64,000 bases of DNA, taken from the NCBI RefSeq assembly GCF_030733685.1, contig NZ_JASHIM010000003.1, positions 186,001 to 250,000 of the forward strand. The letters run 5' to 3'. Shown here in pieces: positions 8,004-16,087 of this stretch. Source of the stretch: Roseovarius sp. MMSF_3281 (lineage in GTDB: Bacteria > Pseudomonadota > Alphaproteobacteria > Rhodobacterales > Rhodobacteraceae). The notes beneath the pieces are model-generated. The model was not told the DNA's origin and made no database searches. It was given only the letters and a program-made list of their open reading frames with translations. Each line of letters begins with the position of its first letter. Within the stretch, counting starts at the first letter, position 1. The position numbers and the translations under genes are program-made.

Positions 8004-9146
8004 TCACGCCACCCGCGCACCTTTGGACCAGACCGAGCGCAGCGCCGGTGCCCCCCCGCGCACCGCGAACTGGATCAAATCGGCACGTTTGCCAATGGCA
8101 ATCTCGCCCCGATCCTCCAACCCCACGGCACGCGCGGGATTGGCCGAAACCGTGGCCAATCCCTTGGCCCAATCGCCCCAAATCTCGGACAGGCGCACTG
8201 CCGCAAGCAACAATGCGGCGGGCACATAATCGGAAGACAGGATATCCAGATACCCCGCCTCCGCCAGATCATGTGCCGCCACATTGCCCGAATGTGATCC
8301 GCCCCGGATCAGGTTCGGTGCCCCCATGATGACCGGAATGTCATGGGCATGACAGGCGCGCGCCGCTTCGAGGGTGGTGGGAAATTCCGCCATCTGTATC
8401 CCGTAAGCCGCCGAAGCGGCGACCTGACCTTCGGTCGTGTCGTCATGACTGGCCAAAACTGCCCCATAGCGTTTCGCCGCAGCAACGGCTTCGGCTTCGT
8501 GATGGTCTCCGTGTCGCGCACGCAAATCCTTAAGCTGAGCAACATGTTCGGTGAATTCGTCATCCGTCATCGAAAGCTTGCCCTTCACATAGGCCTCAAG
8601 CTTCGAAATATCCCGGAACTGCCGCTGCCCCGGCGTGTGGTCCATCAGGCTGACGATTCCCACACGATCCTGTGGCCCGAATTCTTCCATCTCTTCCACC
8701 AAGGTCTCCGAGCATACTTCGGCCCGCAGGTGTAGAAAGTGGCTGATTTTCAAAGCGTCATCGGCACGCAGGGCCAAAAGCTCACTGGCCAGTTCCCGTG
8801 CGTACTTCAGGTAACGCCCTTTACCGGAGGGGATCGACCCCACACGCATAGCGTCGAAAACCGTGGTAATCCCGGTACTGGCCAATTCTGCGTCATGCGC
8901 AAGGATTGCCGCGTTGTGCGGCCAATCCACTTTGGGGCGCGGCTGAATGTGGCGCTCCAGATTGTCGGTGTGCAACTCGATCAATCCGGGCGCCACGACA
9001 TCGCCGCCGCAATCGACTGCCCCCGTCGGCACATTGGGTCCGGTGGCGATGTCATTGATGACCCCGTCTTGCACGACAAGGGAGCCGATCACGGTTTCCC
9101 CCGGCAAAACGAGGCTGGCATTGGCGAGAATGAAGTCTTGTGTCAT
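8004..9146 (-). CDS. phnM: Alpha-D-ribose 1-methylphosphonate 5-triphosphate diphosphatase
   Basis: Amidohydrolase-family enzyme of 380 residues. PhnM removes pyrophosphate from the nucleoside-derived ribose phosphonate triphosphate, giving the C-P lyase substrate ribose 1-methylphosphonate 5-phosphate. The metal-binding segment GLIELHTDNLERH and the later SLMDHTPGQRQ and ASHDDTTEGQ motifs are typical of PhnM. The start MTQDFILANASLVLPGE (ATG 9146) is chosen by family alignment; no strong ribosome site is seen and the frame stays open to 9194. It is separated from phnN by the divergent DUF1045 gene, so it needs its own promoter in the 50-bp gap. Confidence 0.9.
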   Translation of the reverse strand: MTQDFILANASLVLPGETVIGSLVVQDGVINDIATGPNVPTGAVDCGGDVVAPGLIELHTDNLERHIQPRPKVDWPHNAAILAHDAELASTGITTVFDAMRVGSIPSGKGRYLKYARELASELLALRADDALKISHFLHLRAEVCSETLVEEMEEFGPQDRVGIVSLMDHTPGQRQFRDISKLEAYVKGKLSMTDDEFTEHVAQLKDLRARHGDHHEAEAVAAAKRYGAVLASHDDTTEGQVAASAAYGIQMAEFPTTLEAARACHAHDIPVIMGAPNLIRGGSHSGNVAAHDLAEAGYLDILSSDYVPAALLLAAVRLSEIWGDWAKGLATVSANPARAVGLEDRGEIAIGKRADLIQFAVRGGAPALRSVWSKGARVA

Positions 9147-9196
9147 GGGAAGGTCACACTGTCTTGGCATGCGGTGATGCGGTTTCGGAGGCATCC

Positions 9197-9883
9197 ATGG
9201 AATTCAAAAGATACGCGATATATTTCACGCCCGCGCCGGGGCCTTTGGCCGATTTTGGCGCGACGTGGCTGGGGTGGGGTCCGGTGCAGGGTATCACCGT
9301 GGCGCATCCCAACATTGGCGATCTGCCCCGGCCGATATCCGAAATCACCCAAACCCCGCGCAAATACGGGCTTCATGCGACGATCAAACCGCCCTTTCGA
9401 CCGGCGGCACCTACCACGGAAGACGCGCTGTGCGCGGCGCTTGAAAAGTTTTGCACGGTTCAGCCGGTGATCGCCTTGGACGGTCTCGTCGTGGCTCAGC
9501 TTGGCCGCTTTCTTGCCCTGCGGCCCGTCGGGGACGAAACCAAGCTCAATACCATGGCCGCAAATGCCGTGCGTGCTTTCGACCCGTTTCGCGCGCCACT
9601 GACCGAGGCGGAACTGGCCAAACGCCGCGCCGGCGGCCTGACCCCAAAGCAGGATGATTTGTTGCAGAGCTGGGGCTACCCCTACGTGATGGAGGAATTT
9701 CGGTTTCACATCACGCTTACCGGGAAGCTGCCCAAAGCCGAAGGCAAGGCACTGGTCCCCCGGCTGCAAGCGCTCCTGAACCCGTTTGTGCCACACCCAT
9801 ACCTGATCGACGGCTTGGCTTTGATGGGGGAAGACGGTGCCGGACAATTTCATCAAATCACCCGGCGCACGTTTTCAGGATAA
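9197..9883 (+). CDS. DUF1045 phosphonate-metabolism protein, 2H phosphoesterase fold
   Basis: Protein of 228 residues belonging to the phosphonate-operon DUF1045 family. Two HxT signatures, HATIK at residues 60-64 and HITLTGK from residue 171, are the hallmark of 2H phosphoesterases, which open cyclic phosphates. The ATG at 9197 is preferred because GGAGG lies seven bases upstream; the frame extends upstream to 9140 but that part overlaps phnM. The gene is divergent from phnM and converges on phnN, its stop lying inside the end of that gene by 31 bp. In C-P lyase pathways ribosyl 1,2-cyclic phosphate must be opened, normally by PhnP, which is not in the window; this protein could do that step. 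That function is inference. Confidence 0.85.
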   Translation: MEFKRYAIYFTPAPGPLADFGATWLGWGPVQGITVAHPNIGDLPRPISEITQTPRKYGLHATIKPPFRPAAPTTEDALCAALEKFCTVQPVIALDGLVVAQLGRFLALRPVGDETKLNTMAANAVRAFDPFRAPLTEAELAKRRAGGLTPKQDDLLQSWGYPYVMEEFRFHITLTGKLPKAEGKALVPRLQALLNPFVPHPYLIDGLALMGEDGAGQFHQITRRTFSG

Positions 9884-10416
9884 AGCGCCGCAAGCGCCGC
9901 GTTTACCGTTCCATCAAGATCGCCGTCGTTGTGGACCTCTATCACGCGCTCCAATCCCTCTGGCAGCGCGAAGTCTCGCCGCGCCAATCGGTCTTCAACC
10001 TCGGCCTCGCTTTCGCGTCCACGCTGCATCAGTCGCGCGCGCAGCACGTCTTCCGAGGCGGTCAAAAGCAGCGTCACGAACCCGGGAAAGCCTGCCTGCG
10101 CCCGCGCCAAGACCGACCGTGACAGATTGACCAACAGATCGTGCCCTTCGGCCAATTGCCCCCCGATCGCCTGCGTCACCCCATAACTCATGCCATGGGC
10201 TTGCCAATGCAGGGCAAACGCACCGACCTCGCGCCGCACTTCAAATTCTTGCGGGGTGACCACATCGCAGTCTTCGCCCACGGCGCTGCCAGCCCGGGTG
10301 ATCACCCGCCGCACCAGGCGCAAACCCGGACGCGCCTCGGACAAAGCACGCATCACGGTGTCCTTGCCCACACCAGATGGCCCGACAACCCCGATAAGGC
10401 GGCCCTGTTCCGTCAT
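9853..10416 (-). CDS. phnN: Ribose 1,5-bisphosphate phosphokinase
   Basis: Guanylate-kinase-like protein of 187 residues. The P-loop GPSGVGKD lies at residues 12-19. PhnN phosphorylates ribose 1,5-bisphosphate to PRPP, the exit step of the C-P lyase pathway. Its ATG overlaps the phnL stop as ATGA, so the two are translationally coupled. It is the last gene of the phnGHIJKLN run. Its 3' end overlaps the convergent DUF1045 gene by 31 bp. The longer frame to 10461 is not used because it would run far into phnL. Confidence 0.9.
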   Translation of the reverse strand: MTEQGRLIGVVGPSGVGKDTVMRALSEARPGLRLVRRVITRAGSAVGEDCDVVTPQEFEVRREVGAFALHWQAHGMSYGVTQAIGGQLAEGHDLLVNLSRSVLARAQAGFPGFVTLLLTASEDVLRARLMQRGRESEAEVEDRLARRDFALPEGLERVIEVHNDGDLDGTVNAALAALYPENVRRVI

Positions 10417-11093
10417 GCCGCCACCGGGGTAAAGCCGGTTACGTCGATCTCGCGGTTGCAAACCCTCTGGCGGGCGGCCTCGTCATGGAAAATTCCGACG
10501 ATGGCGGCCCCGCGATCCTTTGCCTCTTCCACCAGCGACAACACCGTGTCTCGATTTTGGGCATCAAGACTGGCTGTCGGTTCGTCCAGCAAAAGCGCAG
10601 GATAGGTATGGGCAAAGCCCCGGGCAATATTCACGCGCTGCTGTTCGCCCCCGGAAAAGGTGGTCGGGCTCAACCCCCAAAGGCGTTCGGGGATATTGAG
10701 CCGGGTCAGCAAATCCCCGGCACGGGCAAGCGCCGAATCCCGGTTTTCGCCCACCAACAAGAGCGGCTCTGCGACCACCTCCAATGTCGGCACGCGGGGC
10801 ACCACACGCAAGAACTGACTGACATAACCAAGGGTCTGTCGGCGTAGGGCCAGAATATCGCGCGGCTTGGCCTGGGCCACGTCGATGCCGCCCACCATGA
10901 TACGGCCCGAGGCCGCAAGGTAATTGCCGTAAATCATGCGCATCAGTGTGGATTTACCCGCCCCCGACGCCCCGATCAGCGCCACGCATTCGCCCGGCTG
11001 AACACTCAGGGTCGCGCCTTCCATCACAGGGATCACCGCACTGCCCTGATTGTGCAGGGTGAAGGTCTTGCTGACGTTTTCGATCTCGATCAT
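10413..11093 (-). CDS. phnL: C-P lyase system ATP-binding protein PhnL
   Basis: ABC-type ATPase of 226 residues without any partner permease here. Walker A is GASGAGKST, the signature is [14 protein letters not shown], and Walker B ends LLLDEPTASLD. PhnL associates with the PhnGHIJK core and, with PhnI/G/H, is involved in forming the ribose-phosphonate intermediate. It begins 15 bp after phnK and overlaps phnN by four bases. Confidence 0.93.
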   Translation of the reverse strand: MIEIENVSKTFTLHNQGSAVIPVMEGATLSVQPGECVALIGASGAGKSTLMRMIYGNYLAASGRIMVGGIDVAQAKPRDILALRRQTLGYVSQFLRVVPRVPTLEVVAEPLLLVGENRDSALARAGDLLTRLNIPERLWGLSPTTFSGGEQQRVNIARGFAHTYPALLLDEPTASLDAQNRDTVLSLVEEAKDRGAAIVGIFHDEAARQRVCNREIDVTGFTPVAA

Positions 11094-11108
11094 CTCATAA
11101 ATCCCCCG

Positions 11109-11879
11109 TCAAACCTGCAACACGCTAGACACCAGGAGCTGCGTGTAGCCATGCTGCGGATCATCCAGCACCTGGTCGGTCAGGCCGCTTTCCACCACAT
11201 GGCCGTCTTTCATCACCATCAGCCGATCCGCCAAAAGGCGCACCACGGCCAAATCATGGGTCACGATGATGGCCGAAAGGCCCATCTCACGTACAAGCCC
11301 ACGCAGCAAATCCAACAGACGCGCCTGCACGCTGACATCCAAGCCCCCGGTCGGTTCATCCATGAACACCAAGCGCGGCCCGGTGACGAGGTTCCGGGCA
11401 ATCTGCAACCGTTGCTGCATACCACCGGAAAACGCCGTGGGTTTGTCATCAACCCGATCCTCGGAAATCTCGACCCGGTCCAGCCAATCAATGGCTTGCC
11501 CGCGAATATCGCCGTAGTGTCGCGCACCAACGGCCATCAGGCGCTCGCCCACGTTACCGCCCGCACTGACCCCCATGCGCAGACCTTCCCGCGCATGTTG
11601 ATGCACAAAGGCCCAGTCGGTGCGCGCCAGCATCCGGCGCTCGGGCTCGGACATGGTCAGCGTGTCGCGCGGCCCCTCGCCGCGTGTATCGAACAAAACC
11701 TCGCCGGTATCAGGAGCTAACTGACCGGCGAGGCAGCCGAGAAGAGTGGATTTCCCCGAGCCACTCTCCCCGACAATTCCCATGACCTCTCCGGGGTAAA
11801 GGTCAAAGCCCACGTCGCGACAGCCAAGCCGCGCGCCGTAGAATTTCGAAATATCGCGGACCTGCAAAAGCGGTGTCAT
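11109..11879 (-). CDS. phnK: C-P lyase complex ATP-binding protein PhnK
   Basis: ABC-type ATPase of 256 residues that binds the PhnJ face of the C-P lyase core complex. Walker A GESGSGKST, signature FSGGMQQRLQIARN and Walker B LVFMDEPTGGLD are intact. Compared with dipeptide-transporter ATPases, which it resembles, it has the family start LLQVRDISKFYGARLGCRDV. Its ATG overlaps the phnJ stop (ATGA). Confidence 0.93.
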   Translation of the reverse strand: MTPLLQVRDISKFYGARLGCRDVGFDLYPGEVMGIVGESGSGKSTLLGCLAGQLAPDTGEVLFDTRGEGPRDTLTMSEPERRMLARTDWAFVHQHAREGLRMGVSAGGNVGERLMAVGARHYGDIRGQAIDWLDRVEISEDRVDDKPTAFSGGMQQRLQIARNLVTGPRLVFMDEPTGGLDVSVQARLLDLLRGLVREMGLSAIIVTHDLAVVRLLADRLMVMKDGHVVESGLTDQVLDDPQHGYTQLLVSSVLQV

Positions 11880-12757
11880 GCGCCTGCCTCCTCTTCCATG
11901 ACCGCGGCTTGCGCGCCTAGGTGGCCCGCCTCACGCCGCGCGCGGCAATAATCGGTATCCGAGCAGACAAACATGCGCCCGCCCGCGTCATCGGTGATCA
12001 CCTCGTCGAGATAGCTTTCCCCGGCCCCGCACAGATCACAGGCGTGATCCGCCTTGCTGGGATCAAAGGGGTGATCTTCGAAATCGAGGCTGACCACCTT
12101 TGTATAGGGCGGCAGGGCGTAGATCCTTTGCTCGCGCCCTGCGCCGAACAACTGTATCGCCGGGCAATCGGCCATCTTCGGGTTGTCGAACTTCGGGATC
12201 GGCGACGGATCCATCACATAGCGGCCTTCCACCTTCACCGGATAGGCATACGATGTGGCAATCGCGCCATGTTGGCTGATGTCCTCGTAAAGCTTCACAT
12301 GCATCAGCCCGTATTCCTCAAGGCTATGCATCTTGCGTGTCTCTGTCTCGCGCGGCTCCAGAAAGCGCAGCGGTTCGGGAATCGGCACCTGATAGACAAG
12401 CACCTGATCCTCGCCAAGCGGGGTTTCCGGAATGCGGTGCCGGGTCTGGATAACGGTGGCCTTATCGGTCTCTTCGGTGGTTGCAACACCCGCCGTTCTC
12501 TGAAAGAACTTACGGATTGACACCGCGTTCGTGGTGTCATCGGCCCCTTGGTCGATCACCTTGAAAGTATCCTCGGGCGTCAGGGTGGCGGCACTTACCT
12601 GCACCCCGCCCGTGCCCCAGCCATAGGGCATCGGCATCTCGCGACTGGCAAATGGCACCTGATAGCCGGGGATGGCCAGCCCTTTCAGGATCGCACGGCG
12701 GATCATGCGCTTGGTCTGTTCATCCAGATAGGCAAAGTTATAGGCTTGATCGGTCAT
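11876..12757 (-). CDS. phnJ: Alpha-D-ribose 1-methylphosphonate 5-phosphate C-P lyase
   Basis: Radical-SAM enzyme of 293 residues that breaks the carbon-phosphorus bond. The unusual iron-sulfur motif C-x2-C-x21-C-x5-C is complete at C240, C243, C265 and C271. The glycine thought to carry the radical is in LAIPGYQVPF (G31). All features needed for activity are present, so the pathway is probably functional. ATGA overlaps link it to phnI upstream and phnK downstream. Confidence 0.96.
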   Translation of the reverse strand: MTDQAYNFAYLDEQTKRMIRRAILKGLAIPGYQVPFASREMPMPYGWGTGGVQVSAATLTPEDTFKVIDQGADDTTNAVSIRKFFQRTAGVATTEETDKATVIQTRHRIPETPLGEDQVLVYQVPIPEPLRFLEPRETETRKMHSLEEYGLMHVKLYEDISQHGAIATSYAYPVKVEGRYVMDPSPIPKFDNPKMADCPAIQLFGAGREQRIYALPPYTKVVSLDFEDHPFDPSKADHACDLCGAGESYLDEVITDDAGGRMFVCSDTDYCRARREAGHLGAQAAVMEEEAGA

Positions 12758-13842
12758 TCCGCGACCTCCGGCATGGATTGGGTTTCGGCCTCGCGCCGCA
12801 GCTTTCGCACCAGTTCCAGCTCGGATTGGAAATCGACGTAATGCGGCAGCTTGATATGCTCCAGGAAGCCGGTTGCCTGAATATTATCGGCATGCATCAG
12901 GACGAATTCCTCGTCCTGTGCCGGGGCGCCTTGATCCTCTTCGCCAAGTTCATTCCAGCGTAGCGCGCGATCAACCAGTGCCATGGAAATCGCCTTGCGT
13001 TCGGTCTGCCCAAAGACAAGACCGTACCCGCGCGTGAACTGTGGCGGTTCGGTTTTCGAGCCCGTGAACTGGTTTACCGTTTCGCATTCCGTCAGGGTTA
13101 TCTCGCCAATCTCTATGGCAAAACCAAGCTCCGGCACCTCCATCTCGACCGGGACACTGCCAATGCGCAGTTCACCGACGAAGGCGTGGTTGCGGGCGTA
13201 CCCGCGTTGCGTGGAATAGGCCATCGACAGGATGAACCCTTCATCCCCGCGGCTGAGCGATTGCAGACGCAAGGCCCGATCAGCGGGAAGTTCCATCGGC
13301 TCGCGCGTCAGGTCGGGCGGGGTTTCGTCGCTCTCGGGCTCGCTCTGGATCAATCCCTCACGGTTCAAAAACCCCGTAATATGAGGGGTTTGACCCTTGG
13401 CCGGCTCGGCCTCGGATGCTTGGGGCGCCTCGCTTTCAGCGGCCAGTTTGAAATCCAGCAAACGGTGCGTGTAATCGAAGGTCGGACCCAGAACCTGCCC
13501 GCCCGGCGCATCCTTGAAGGTTGCCGAAATCCGCCGTTCACAAGCCATATCGGCGGTTTTCACAGGCTCCGACGCGCCCAGCCGGGGCAGCGTAGTGCGA
13601 TAGGCCCGGATCAGGAAAATCGCCTCGATCAAATCGCCCCGCGCCTGCTTGATGGCCAAGGCCGCAAGGTCCGGATCATAAAGCGAGCCTTCAGCCATCA
13701 CCCGATTGACCGCCAGCGAAAGCTGCTCGCGGATCTGGGCCACCGACAGCTCGGCCACCGAGGTATCGCCACGCCGTTCTTCGGCCAGCCATGCATGGGC
13801 ATTGTCGATGGCGCGCTCGCCGCCTTTCACCGCAACATACAT
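12754..13842 (-). CDS. phnI: C-P lyase core subunit PhnI
   Basis: Protein of 362 residues starting MYVAVKGGERAIDNAHAWL, the conserved PhnI N-terminus. With PhnG, PhnH and PhnL it couples the phosphonate to the ribose of ATP, releasing adenine. The frame stays open for another 113 codons upstream, but that extension is antisense-like composition overlapping phnH, so it is rejected. The start codon overlaps the phnH stop as TGATG and its own stop overlaps phnJ as ATGA. Confidence 0.94.
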   Translation of the reverse strand: MYVAVKGGERAIDNAHAWLAEERRGDTSVAELSVAQIREQLSLAVNRVMAEGSLYDPDLAALAIKQARGDLIEAIFLIRAYRTTLPRLGASEPVKTADMACERRISATFKDAPGGQVLGPTFDYTHRLLDFKLAAESEAPQASEAEPAKGQTPHITGFLNREGLIQSEPESDETPPDLTREPMELPADRALRLQSLSRGDEGFILSMAYSTQRGYARNHAFVGELRIGSVPVEMEVPELGFAIEIGEITLTECETVNQFTGSKTEPPQFTRGYGLVFGQTERKAISMALVDRALRWNELGEEDQGAPAQDEEFVLMHADNIQATGFLEHIKLPHYVDFQSELELVRKLRREAETQSMPEVAE

Positions 13843-14411
13843 CAGGTGCCCTCCACTTTGGTCGATCTCGGGAGTGCTGCGACTTGCGAGTCGCAGGTGA
13901 AAAAGAAATCCAGACCCAAGGGGTAAAGCGTTGCGTTTTGTTGGAACGGGGCCACCTCGGGTAATGAAAACAATGTGGTCTCTTGGATGCCCGGCCCCGA
14001 AAGCACTGCGCCTTCGGTACGCAACTCGGGGACTTCGACGATCAAGGTGGCCGAGCGATCCGGGTATTCCGCCGTGCCGCTTCGGAACTGGGCGATGGGT
14101 TGCAATGCGGCCCAATCGCCCAAGGCAAAGGCTGCCATTTCCGGCCCGACAAGGGGTGCCCCGGTATGAAAGGTGATCCAATCGCGAATGGCCGGGGTAT
14201 CGTGTGAATTTCCAAGAAAAACAGGAGTTTCCGGATCACAGAGCGTCAGGATCAGGGTGCCCGCCGCGCGCGACACCGGGTTCGGGGGCGTGGCGGCATC
14301 AAGGGTTTCGGCCCGCCCCGGTCGCGCCATGGCATTCATCGCCGCGCGGAAAGCCTGTGCGGATTGCACCGGGGCATCGGTAAAGCCTCCTTGCAAGGCA
14401 TCGCTTTGCAT
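13842..14411 (-). CDS. phnH: C-P lyase core subunit PhnH
   Basis: Protein of 189 residues with the PhnH-typical segment FRAAMNAMARPGRAETL near the N-terminus and PLGLDFFFTCDSQVAALPRST at the end. PhnH is a structural subunit of the PhnGHIJ complex. The ATG at 14411 overlaps the phnG stop (TGATG); a TTG one codon earlier is not needed. Confidence 0.92.
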   Translation of the reverse strand: MQSDALQGGFTDAPVQSAQAFRAAMNAMARPGRAETLDAATPPNPVSRAAGTLILTLCDPETPVFLGNSHDTPAIRDWITFHTGAPLVGPEMAAFALGDWAALQPIAQFRSGTAEYPDRSATLIVEVPELRTEGAVLSGPGIQETTLFSLPEVAPFQQNATLYPLGLDFFFTCDSQVAALPRSTKVEGT

Positions 14412-14854
14412 CAATCTTCCCCTCTAACCATGGTAAAGAAATCGACCTTCGTGGCCGCCGCCTTGGACGCCCGGGCCGTGCGGGCCTGTACCTGTGACTG
14501 TTCCAAAGGCGCCAGGACCGCGAGGCGTAAACGCTCGGCCTCGGGGGTCTGCATCAGGGCATCGATGAGTGCGGCCTGCGTGGCGTGCGCCTTGTCGCGG
14601 CCCTGCACATAGGCATGCCCAACCTCACCCTCGGCAAGCTGCACCGAACAGCGCGTGACGGTCATCTCACCAAGGTTGAACGGCGCGCCCGTGGCACCGG
14701 CACGGCCCTGCACCATCACGCCGCCCACTTCCGGCGCGCGCAGATACGTAAATTCAGGGTTAAGCGTGACGTCCTCGAAAAGGGCCGCAACATCTTGTGG
14801 CTTGGCCTTCGCCAGCAACCCCATCCAGTGTTTTCGCGTTTCAATTTCGGTCAT
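14411..14854 (-). CDS. phnG: C-P lyase core subunit PhnG
   Basis: Protein of 147 residues, first gene of the phnGHIJKLN run. Typical PhnG features include the N-terminal RKHWMGLLAKAKPQDV and the C-terminal VDFFTMVRGE. The start ATG is preceded by AAGGTG. Upstream, 102 bp separate it from the divergent phnF gene; that gap holds the inverted repeats proposed as the PhnF operator. Confidence 0.93.
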   Translation of the reverse strand: MTEIETRKHWMGLLAKAKPQDVAALFEDVTLNPEFTYLRAPEVGGVMVQGRAGATGAPFNLGEMTVTRCSVQLAEGEVGHAYVQGRDKAHATQAALIDALMQTPEAERLRLAVLAPLEQSQVQARTARASKAAATKVDFFTMVRGED

Positions 14855-14900
14855 CTAGACACCTTGCGGATTTGTCTATTATCCTATACAACTAGACAAA
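14852..14900. promoter_or_regulatory. Putative PhnF operator in the phnG-phnF divergent promoter
   Basis: An 8-bp perfect inverted repeat, TTTGTCTA (14871-14878) and TAGACAAA (14893-14900), is separated by 14 bp, giving 22 bp between centres. A further TCTAGACA lies at 14854-14861, next to the phnG start. TnTAnA-type sites are usual for HutC-subfamily GntR regulators such as PhnF. Binding here would block the phnG promoter. Confidence 0.6.
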
Positions 14901-14956
14901 TAATTACGCGATTCTTGTTTTTTCGGCAATCCCCACTGGCGTGAAGTTTTCATGAC

Positions 14957-15679
14957 ATGACCAAAGCACCCCCGATCTGGAAATCCATCTACACGAGCCT
15001 GAACACCGATATCGGCAGCGGGCATTACCAACCCGGTGACAAGCTGCCGACCGAGGCGGCGCTTGCGAAACGCTTCGGGGTGAACCGGCACACGGTCAGG
15101 CGGGCCTTGGGGCAGTTGGCGGAGGATGGGATCGTGCATGCCAGACGGGGGGCCGGGGTGTTCGTGGCGATGGTGCCGGCGGAGTATCCGATTGGACGCA
15201 GGGTGCGGTTTCATCGGAACCTGCGGGCCGCTGGGCGGATGCCGGCCAAGGAAATCCTGTCGCTTGAAACCCGGGCCTGCGATGCGCGCGAGGCCGAGGC
15301 ACTGCACCTGAACAAGGGCGATATGGTGCATGTCTACGACGGCCTGTCACTGGCCGACGCGCAACCGATTGCGCTGTTTCGCAGCGTCTTTCCGGCCGCG
15401 AGGCTTCCAGATCTGCCCCGGCTTCTGGACCGGGAACGATCTGTCACCGCTGCCCTTAAAGCATTGGGAATAAAAGATTATACCCGAAAATCAACGCAGC
15501 TTACCGCGAAGCTTGCCAGCGCAACGCAGGCGCTGCACCTCAGGGTCAGGGATGGTGCACCGATCTTGCGGAGCGTGGGTATCAACGTGGATGAACACGG
15601 CCATCCCATCGAGTACGGGCGCACTTGGTTTGCCGGAGACAAGGTAACCCTGACCTTGAACGAGGACGATCTGTCATGA
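14957..15679 (+). CDS. phnF: GntR/HutC-family regulator of phosphonate genes
   Basis: Protein of 240 residues. A winged helix-turn-helix occupies residues 1-75 (PGDKLPTEAALAKRFGVNRHTVRRAL), and a UTRA ligand-binding domain follows from about residue 95. Position, divergent from phnG, and subfamily identify it as PhnF. In other bacteria PhnF represses phosphonate or phosphate uptake genes. The start is the ATG at 14957 with a weak ribosome site. No phnCDE transporter is nearby, so its targets may include unlinked genes. Confidence 0.88.
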   Translation: MTKAPPIWKSIYTSLNTDIGSGHYQPGDKLPTEAALAKRFGVNRHTVRRALGQLAEDGIVHARRGAGVFVAMVPAEYPIGRRVRFHRNLRAAGRMPAKEILSLETRACDAREAEALHLNKGDMVHVYDGLSLADAQPIALFRSVFPAARLPDLPRLLDRERSVTAALKALGIKDYTRKSTQLTAKLASATQALHLRVRDGAPILRSVGINVDEHGHPIEYGRTWFAGDKVTLTLNEDDLS

Positions 15680-15745
15680 TTCTGTTTCAGATTCGGCCTA
15701 TTACAACGGGTATTCCGTATCCCCATTTTTTTGAGCACCTAAACC

Positions 15746-15769
15746 GGGGGTGACCGCAGGGTCACCCCC
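15746..15769 (+). terminator. Possible terminator of phnF
   Basis: A 10-bp perfect stem GGGGGTGACC / GGTCACCCCC with a four-base loop lies 66 bp after the phnF stop. It is followed by TATTGGG, so the T run is weak. Confidence 0.5.
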
Positions 15770-15778
15770 TATTGGGTG

Positions 15779-15860
15779 TCGTACGACTCGTACGATTACC
15801 CCCCGGTTTTCGTACGAAAATCGACGGGGCTGGCCGGGGTTTCGTACGAGTCGTACGAAA
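15779..15860. repeat. GTAC-centred palindrome element, copy A
   Basis: Five GTAC cores lie at 15781, 15790, 15812, 15844 and 15853. They form a double site TCGTACGA-C-TCGTACGA, a central palindrome TTTTCGTACGAAAA, and a second double site flanked by TTT and AAA. The same five-core layout, with identical spacing, recurs at 60841-60922. Both copies sit between convergent genes. Confidence 0.85.
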
Positions 15861-15861
15861 C

Positions 15862-15932
15862 TGTACAGATTGAACATTTTGCACTGGCGTTCTGTACAGA
15901 CATCGGCGAGTGACAGAGGGCTTTTGTACAGA
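15862..15932. repeat. Triplet of TGTACAGA motifs spaced 31 and 32 bp
   Basis: TGTACAGA occurs at 15862-15869, 15893-15900 and 15925-15932. Core spacing (31 then 32 bp) equals that between the first, central and second sites of the adjacent GTAC element. Confidence 0.75.
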
Positions 15933-16087
15933 TTGTAAAATCCTACCCAAGAACGCCCCCCCCCCGCACGCTGCCTTGAGCCGTTGTTAACCCTTGGATG
16001 GGAAGGTTGCCCCCCGACACAGAGCCACACCGACAGCCACGCCGAAGGATGCCCGACAATGCAGTGCCAAGCCAAACAAGCCGTTCA

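Larger units (their letters stand above)
15680..16087. other. 408-bp gene-free region with palindromic elements
   Basis: No credible gene is seen between phnF and the convergent transferase gene. It contains, in order: a hairpin at 15746-15769, the GTAC palindrome element at 15779-15860, three TGTACAGA motifs to 15932, and a run of ten C at 15956-15965. Base composition is less GC-rich than the flanks between 15860 and 15945. Confidence 0.8.

Noticed and set aside
13843..14181. 113-codon N-terminal extension of PhnI
   Set aside because: It overlaps phnH completely, and the family start MYVAVKGGERAIDNAH with TGATG coupling is internal.
15700..16075. Small ORFs over the GTAC element (also 60679-60981)
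   Set aside because: Similar translations on both copies (FVRLVRN, FSYENRGV) arise from the repeated DNA; no ribosome site, and the frames cross palindromes and a C run.
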